From: Niastella sp.
GTDB taxonomy: Bacteria; Bacteroidota; Bacteroidia; Chitinophagales; Chitinophagaceae
Assembly: GCA_017744515.1 (NCBI GenBank)
Contig: JAGIBF010000031.1
Coordinates: forward strand, 1-64,000
Reading direction: 5' to 3'
Length of the DNA stretch: 64,000 nucleotides
The notes beneath the pieces were generated by a model. The model ran no database searches, was not told the origin of the DNA, and worked only from the letters and a program-made list of their open reading frames with translations. The first letter of the stretch is position 1. Every line of letters starts with the position of its first letter. Position numbers and translations under genes: made by a program. Positions 59,633 to 64,000 of this stretch are shown in pieces.

Positions 59633-60643
59633 CTAATCCTGTAGCTCCACAGCACTCTTCTTCATCGCTTCCATAAAGTCTTGTACAGTCTGGTCGAGCG
59701 AAGCGCTGCTACGTCCGCCGGCAGCATTGAAATGGCCTCCACCTTCAAAATATTTGCGGGCAAAGGTATTCACATCGAAGTCGCCTTTGCTCCGGAAGCT
59801 CCACTTACGCTCTTCATCACGGTCGATCACCAGCGCCGCCAGTTTGATACCCTGAATGCTGAGCGGGTAGTTGACCAGACCGTCCGTATCGCCGGTCTTG
59901 ACCTCGTAACGCAACAGGTCTTTTTTGGAGATGGCAATCAACGCTGTATTGTACTCATAATAAATCTCCATACGGTGCAACAATACATGCCCGATAAGCC
60001 GCAAACGGTTCTCGAGGAAATTGTCGTAAATATTCTCATGCACCTGCGTATGGTTCAGGCCACGTCCTTTCAGGTCCGATACCATGGTGTGCACATGCGC
60101 GCTGGCAGCCGGGAAACGGAAAGAACCGGTGTCTGCTATCACGCCCGCATACAGGCATTCCGCGATATCGTTGTTGATCAAAGCCCCATGCCCCGACTCC
60201 ATGATAAAGTCGTAGATCATTTCGCAGGTAGAGCTTTTGGCCGTATTGCTAACGCCATACGCAAAGCTCTCCACCTCAGGCTGTTGGTGATGATCGATAA
60301 GGATACGGGTATTGGAAATGGCCCTTATCTTGGGCGCCATATTCTTTGTACGCAATAACACATTGAAATCCAGGCAAAAAAGCCATTCTGCTTTTGCCAG
60401 CAGGGCTTCCGCCCTGTCCCGGTGCAGTTCGAAGTCCACCACCGTATTACAGCCCGGCATCCAATTGAGCCACCTGGCCCAGTTGGTAGGGGAAACCACG
60501 GTCACCTGGTGCCCCAACTGGCGCAGGAAATGATACAATCCAAGCGCAGACCCCATTGCATCGGCATCTGGTTTCTGGTGCATGGTGATCACCACTGTGC
60601 GGGGAGTAGAAAGTAAAGGGTATAAATCCTGGATAGGTTGCAT
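59633..60643 (-). CDS. nrnA: DHH/DHHA1 phosphoesterase, NrnA-type
   Basis: A 336-residue cytoplasmic phosphoesterase. DHH motifs: HQKPDADAMGSALGLY near the N-terminus, LDFNVL and IDHHQQPEVE. The C-terminal DHHA1 part has GGGHFNAAGG. Family members degrade nanoRNAs, pAp and cyclic dinucleotides (NrnA) in the place of Orn. The ATG at 60643 is used; it is close to ndk (60732), which is divergent. Symbol by family only. Confidence 0.9.
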   Translation of the reverse strand: MQPIQDLYPLLSTPRTVVITMHQKPDADAMGSALGLYHFLRQLGHQVTVVSPTNWARWLNWMPGCNTVVDFELHRDRAEALLAKAEWLFCLDFNVLLRTKNMAPKIRAISNTRILIDHHQQPEVESFAYGVSNTAKSSTCEMIYDFIMESGHGALINNDIAECLYAGVIADTGSFRFPAASAHVHTMVSDLKGRGLNHTQVHENIYDNFLENRLRLIGHVLLHRMEIYYEYNTALIAISKKDLLRYEVKTGDTDGLVNYPLSIQGIKLAALVIDRDEERKWSFRSKGDFDVNTFARKYFEGGGHFNAAGGRSSASLDQTVQDFMEAMKKSAVELQD

Positions 60644-60731
60644 AAAATGGTGGCAAAGTTGCACAAATAAAGTCCAATAGCCAAAAAACTATAAACATCA
60701 TTATCTTGCGCCCAAAATAGAGTAAAAACAT

Positions 60732-61148
60732 ATGAGTAACCGCACGTTTACAATGATTAAGCCGGATGCAATGAAGAATGGTCATGCCGGAGCTATCCTG
60801 GACAGGATCATTAAAGAAGGTTTCCGCATTGTAGCCCTGAAGCAAACAAAGCTGAGTGCTGAGAAAGCCGGTGAGTTCTATGCAGTACACAAGGCACGTC
60901 CTTTCTACGGTGAACTGGTAGATTTTATGAGCAGTGGCATCATCATCGCTGCCATCCTTGAAAAAGCAGATGCAGTAGCTTCCTTCCGCAAACTGATCGG
61001 CGCTACCAACCCTGCCCAGGCAGATGAGGGTACCATCCGTAAATTATACGCTACTTCTTTAGGCGAGAATGCCATCCACGGCAGCGACAGCGATGAGAAC
61101 GCAGCCATCGAAGGCAGCTTCTTCTTCAGCGGCCTGGAGCAGTTTTAA
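60732..61148 (+). CDS. ndk: Nucleoside diphosphate kinase
   Basis: A 138-residue enzyme that balances nucleoside triphosphates, using a phospho-His intermediate. Family pattern is complete: [58 protein letters not shown] and the active His in NAIHGSDS. Cytoplasmic, usually a hexamer or tetramer. It is divergent from the NrnA-type gene and is followed by a strong terminator. Confidence 0.97.
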   Translation: MSNRTFTMIKPDAMKNGHAGAILDRIIKEGFRIVALKQTKLSAEKAGEFYAVHKARPFYGELVDFMSSGIIIAAILEKADAVASFRKLIGATNPAQADEGTIRKLYATSLGENAIHGSDSDENAAIEGSFFFSGLEQF

Positions 61149-61171
61149 TAGTGAATAGCCGTTAAATTTTA

Positions 61172-61215
61172 AAGAGGCTTATAAAATTGAACTGTTTCAA
61201 TTTTATAAGCCTCTT
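61172..61215 (+). terminator. Rho-independent terminator of ndk
   Basis: A perfect 20-bp stem (61172-61191 paired with 61196-61215) with a four-base loop CTGT, followed by CTTTTG. It begins 23 bases after the ndk stop. Confidence 0.9.
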
Positions 61216-61281
61216 CTTTTGCAGTAAAAACATTCCTCGCAGACCACCCTTTTTTCACCTTCCTCTTACACGCTTTTCCTC

Positions 61282-61323
61282 CAAAACTGCACAGTTATCG
61301 GTCAAAACTGCACACTTATAGGT
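61282..61323 (+). promoter_or_regulatory. Two 21-bp tandem repeats overlapping a -7 element
   Basis: Units at 61282-61302 and 61303-61323 match at 19 of 21 bases, each with AAAACTGCACA then (G/C)TTAT. The second unit runs into TAGGTTTG (61319-61326), an exact TAnnTTTG element; transcription would begin about 61333. Spacing of 21 bp is that of LytTR-type direct repeats, and three LytTR regulators are encoded nearby; which protein binds is not known. Confidence 0.55.
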
Positions 61324-61408
61324 TTGTCCTTTGCCGGTTAAAAATTTAATCATTATTTCAGGGAGAAAAACAACAATAAAGTTGCACTAACGCCAAACCT
61401 GACAGTCC

Positions 61409-61567
61409 ATGAGAATGCCTATCGTTGTAGTCTATCTTACCTGCCTGCAAACAGCAGAAGCACAGGGCAAAACATCCGTTACGGATATGCCCATCGATCT
61501 TCCTGCCAGCTTTTACGAATACCATCTTAAGTTATTATACCCGCCTCCCTCAGGAATCCGGCGATAA
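61409..61567 (+). CDS. Short exported peptide or gene remnant
   Basis: A 52-codon reading frame, start ATG at 61409. It begins MRMPIVVVYLTCLQTAEAQG, which looks like a shortened signal peptide, and ends after PPPSGIRR. It could be the first part of a gene broken by a stop codon, or a small exported peptide. It follows the candidate promoter at 61319-61326 by 83 bases and precedes the peroxidase-like gene by 62. No family is recognised. Low confidence. Confidence 0.3.
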   Translation: MRMPIVVVYLTCLQTAEAQGKTSVTDMPIDLPASFYEYHLKLLYPPPSGIRR

Positions 61568-61629
61568 TTGTAACGATTTTAACAGGGACCTTTACATAAC
61601 ATATTTAAGACAACCAAAACTGCATTAAT

Positions 61630-62166
61630 ATGAAGCTATCTATTCTTTCTTTTTTCCTGTTGCTGGCAATGTCCGGCTTTGCCCAACAGTCATCAGTATA
61701 TGATTTTAAAGTTACTTCCGTTTCAGGAGGTGAGATCGATTTTAATAATTTCCGAAGTAAGCTAATAATGACGATAAATATAGCCTCCGGCAGCGAACGG
61801 CGTACACAACTGCTGCAGCTGGATACGCTGTGCCGCACGTATGCTTCAAGCGGACTGGTAGTTATCGCCTTCCCTACCAATGATTTTAACAAAGAGCCTA
61901 AGAGTAATGAAGAGATCAGAACATGGGTGTCCGGTCTCCATCCTAACCTGCTGGTTGCGAATAAAACATCTGTAATAGGAGAAACAAGATCAGCTTTTTA
62001 CAAGTGGTGTACTACTAAATCACAAAACGGAGTGATCGATACAGAAGTGCGGGGCGACTATCAGAAATTTTTAATTACTAAAGAAGGTAAATTCCTCGCT
62101 GTATTCTCAGGCGTTATCAATCCTTTGGCGGAACCTGTTATAAAAACAATTACCGCAAACCTGTAG
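61630..62166 (+). CDS. Exported glutathione-peroxidase-like protein lacking catalytic residues
   Basis: A 178-residue protein with a signal peptide (ends FAQ, about residue 19) and a glutathione-peroxidase/thioredoxin fold. The family anchor NxAS-x-C reads NIASGS here, so S55 stands where catalytic Cys (or Sec) should be. The Gln in FPCNQF is changed to Asp (FPTNDF), and the family Trp-Asn-Phe segment reads GDYQKF. All three catalytic positions are thus altered, so peroxidase activity is not expected. Exported; it precedes the RHS-type gene by 55 bases and may serve it. The fold match is seen in the sequence; the role is inference. Confidence 0.8.
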   Translation: MKLSILSFFLLLAMSGFAQQSSVYDFKVTSVSGGEIDFNNFRSKLIMTINIASGSERRTQLLQLDTLCRTYASSGLVVIAFPTNDFNKEPKSNEEIRTWVSGLHPNLLVANKTSVIGETRSAFYKWCTTKSQNGVIDTEVRGDYQKFLITKEGKFLAVFSGVINPLAEPVIKTITANL

Positions 62167-62221
62167 GCACACATCAGATACCTCCCCCTTTTAAATAACA
62201 GACCAATCTAAACCAAGCTTT

Positions 62222-64000
62222 ATGAGTAAAGCCTTACCGTGGCTGATTTTGGCGACACTGACGCCCGTCATAGTATTTTGCCAAAACCCTAACCCAACCC
62301 TCGAAGTAGCTAAAATGCAGTTTATGGCAAAGCAGGTAATCCCCCCTTCACCCGAAGCTGCATCGTTAGGTCAATACGGCAACGTACCGGTAAGCTTATT
62401 TACCGGCACACCAAACATTAGTGTCCCCCTGTATGAATTAAAAGGCAATTTCATTTCCCTGCCCGTCAGCCTGAGTTATAGTGCATCGGGATTCAAGCCC
62501 GAGGACGAAGCTACCTGGTGTGGCAGCAGTTGGTCGCTGAATGCAGGCGGCGTAATAACACGTGCAGCAAGAGGAAACCCCGACAATGCCAGCAATTACT
62601 TTGGAGTAGCAAATGTTTTAACACCCCCATCAAGCTCGAATTTTTTCGCGCAGGATACTTATCTGAAGAACATTGAGGATGGTACGATCGAGACCCAGCC
62701 AGATGTTTACTACTACAATTTTGCCGGGCATTCCGGTAAGTTCCTGGTGAAACCCGACAATACCATTTTCAAAAAAGAAAAAGACCTGAAAGTAATCAAT
62801 TACGGCAGTGGTTTTACCATTGTGGATGAGCAGGGGATCACCTACATATTTGATGTGGATGAAACAACCATCATGACGCCCAGCGATGATTTTGGGCAAC
62901 CTTCAACACTGACCTATACGTATCCTTCCGCATGGTACCTTCGCTCTATGACCTCACCAGCAGGTGATGAGGTCATAGAATTTGAATACCATACTAACCT
63001 GTCAGGATCCGTACAAAACGGAAACCGGTTAAATAACAGATCGGTAACATATTCGTATGGGGTAAAATCACCTTTCGGACCTTGCGCTATATCCGTTAAT
63101 GAAGGAAGCATTTCTACGATGGCTCCTCCTGAAGTGTTGATACATAGAAAGTTTTTAAAGAAGATCACTTACAAAAGATCTAATACCACCATAGCCTACA
63201 TAGACATACTTTCTGCTACCGGCCAAAGACTGGACACGGAAGATATTTACGCGAGAAGATTGAACCAGGTAAAAATATATAGTACTAATACTACTACAGA
63301 CAAGCTGATAAAACAATATGATTTTACTTATGGCTATTTTTTCAACAATGCCAATGTGCTTAACAAAAGACGTTTGCGGCTGGAAAGCATGCAGGAAATT
63401 TCAGTAGATGGTATTACGCCATCGCCCCCACCTTATTCGTTTGAGTACGATGCAACTCTTATACCGGAGCGTTTCACAACTTCTCTCGATCACTGGGGAT
63501 TCTATAATGCAGCCCTTAACACCAGCCTTGTACCCAATGTATATTTTCCGGGGAGGTTTGTTGACGACATGTGGTTCCTTCCAAGAAACGTTGGTGAAGG
63601 AGCAAACAGAGAAGCCAGTCTTAGCGGTTCTGCCGCCACCATACTGAATAAAATGACATACCCCACAGGCGGATATACAACATTTGAATACGAACTGAAC
63701 GAGGCACAATTTGGTGATGGCCTTTATCATCCGGTTGGTGGGATAAGGGTTAAAACAATTACAGACTACTCTTTTAACGGCGTAGCGGCCAGGGCAAAAA
63801 AATACACCTATCTATCTGATAATGGTACCGGTAGCGGCAGGTCGGGTGTGTTTCCATTTTATCACACTTATTCCAGCTTCAGGCATCATCTGATGCCATA
63901 TCATTTCGATCCCGAAGATTGTGAAATGCCTCAGCAAAATGACGATCACACATTATATACCATAAGTGTTTCTGCCAGCTCCATTTTCAGTTTGGGATCA
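62222..64000 (+). CDS. RHS/YD-repeat-type secreted protein, 5' part (runs off the window)
   Basis: An open frame from the ATG at 62222 to the last base (593 codons, no stop), so the gene is partial. The signal peptide is about residues 1-20 (ends VIVFCQ). The next segment, SLGQYGNVPVSLFTGTPNISVPLYEL then LPVSLSYSASGFKPED, matches the N-terminal pattern of Bacteroidota RHS-repeat-associated proteins, in which a wide beta-rich shell encloses a C-terminal toxin or enzyme domain. The YD repeats and C-terminal end lie outside the window. Surface or secreted protein. The start of the previous gene's transcript is at about 61333. Confidence 0.82.
   Translation, partial: MSKALPWLILATLTPVIVFCQNPNPTLEVAKMQFMAKQVIPPSPEAASLGQYGNVPVSLFTGTPNISVPLYELKGNFISLPVSLSYSASGFKPEDEATWCGSSWSLNAGGVITRAARGNPDNASNYFGVANVLTPPSSSNFFAQDTYLKNIEDGTIETQPDVYYYNFAGHSGKFLVKPDNTIFKKEKDLKVINYGSGFTIVDEQGITYIFDVDETTIMTPSDDFGQPSTLTYTYPSAWYLRSMTSPAGDEVIEFEYHTNLSGSVQNGNRLNNRSVTYSYGVKSPFGPCAISVNEGSISTMAPPEVLIHRKFLKKITYKRSNTTIAYIDILSATGQRLDTEDIYARRLNQVKIYSTNTTTDKLIKQYDFTYGYFFNNANVLNKRRLRLESMQEISVDGITPSPPPYSFEYDATLIPERFTTSLDHWGFYNAALNTSLVPNVYFPGRFVDDMWFLPRNVGEGANREASLSGSAATILNKMTYPTGGYTTFEYELNEAQFGDGLYHPVGGIRVKTITDYSFNGVAARAKKYTYLSDNGTGSGRSGVFPFYHTYSSFRHHLMPYHFDPEDCEMPQQNDDHTLYTISVSASSIFSLGS

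Noticed and set aside
59681..60358. Rightward open frame of 225 codons in the NrnA-type gene
   Set aside because: Antisense to a gene with intact DHH motifs; no motif of its own.

Overview
The window reads as a chromosomal segment of a Bacteroidota bacterium, most likely Chitinophagales (Chitinophagaceae-like). Supporting signs are promoters of the TTG-N19-TAnnTTTG type, weak Shine-Dalgarno sites, three LytS-type kinase/LytTR regulator pairs, a DUF1800/DUF1501 pair, a MoaC-MoaB fusion, SusD-free secreted lipoproteins and an RHS/YD-repeat protein. The genus is an inference. No tRNA, rRNA, CRISPR array, prophage or full insertion sequence was found. One REP-associated (RAYT-type) transposase sits between matched palindromes.

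Region 1 (1-13.5 kb): an orphan HEPN/Abi-like protein; a leftward run with NhaA antiporter, MscS channel and UspA; then an OmpR-family two-component system with a small lipoprotein downstream and a divergent TPR protein. Both flanking promoters carry a four-unit CTAATC array with exact 11-bp period, which looks like the binding site of that response regulator. AraC regulator, lipocalin-like protein, MFS carrier and a periplasmic DJ-1/PfpI protein follow.

Region 2 (12.8-33 kb): a complete nitrate assimilation locus. It holds a Crp/Fnr regulator with a cysteine-rich N-terminus, siroheme methyltransferase CobA, NirB and NirD, an alginate-export-type porin, NarK, a 1170-residue nitrate reductase that carries its own FAD/NAD and [2Fe-2S] modules, and a siroheme-reductase-like protein that has lost its cluster cysteines and gained a C-terminal rubredoxin. 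Then come molybdenum cofactor genes: mobA with a divergent TetR regulator, and a leftward operon moaA - Rdx protein - moeA - TauE - moaD - moaE - moaCB. The cobA/nirB and moaA upstream regions share a TGAC-N4-GTCA dyad, which ties the two blocks into one probable regulon.

Region 3 (33-49 kb): RAYT element, DUF1800/DUF1501 pair, NlpE-like protein, a matrixin-like metalloprotease with an unusual hydrophobic N-terminal half, a LytS/LytTR pair, and a run of GNAT, ankyrin and VOC (glyoxalase-fold) genes that includes a GNAT-ankyrin fusion.

Region 4 (49-64 kb): secreted esterase, two more LytS/LytTR systems (one sensor with N-terminal TPRs), SDR and a Crp-like regulator, a seven-repeat probable beta-propeller, a lipoprotein FKBP isomerase with a His-rich tail, NrnA-type DHH phosphoesterase, Ndk, and at the right edge a catalytically stripped glutathione-peroxidase homologue followed by a large RHS-type protein that runs off the window. 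These last genes lie behind a promoter with a 21-bp tandem repeat overlapping its -7 element.
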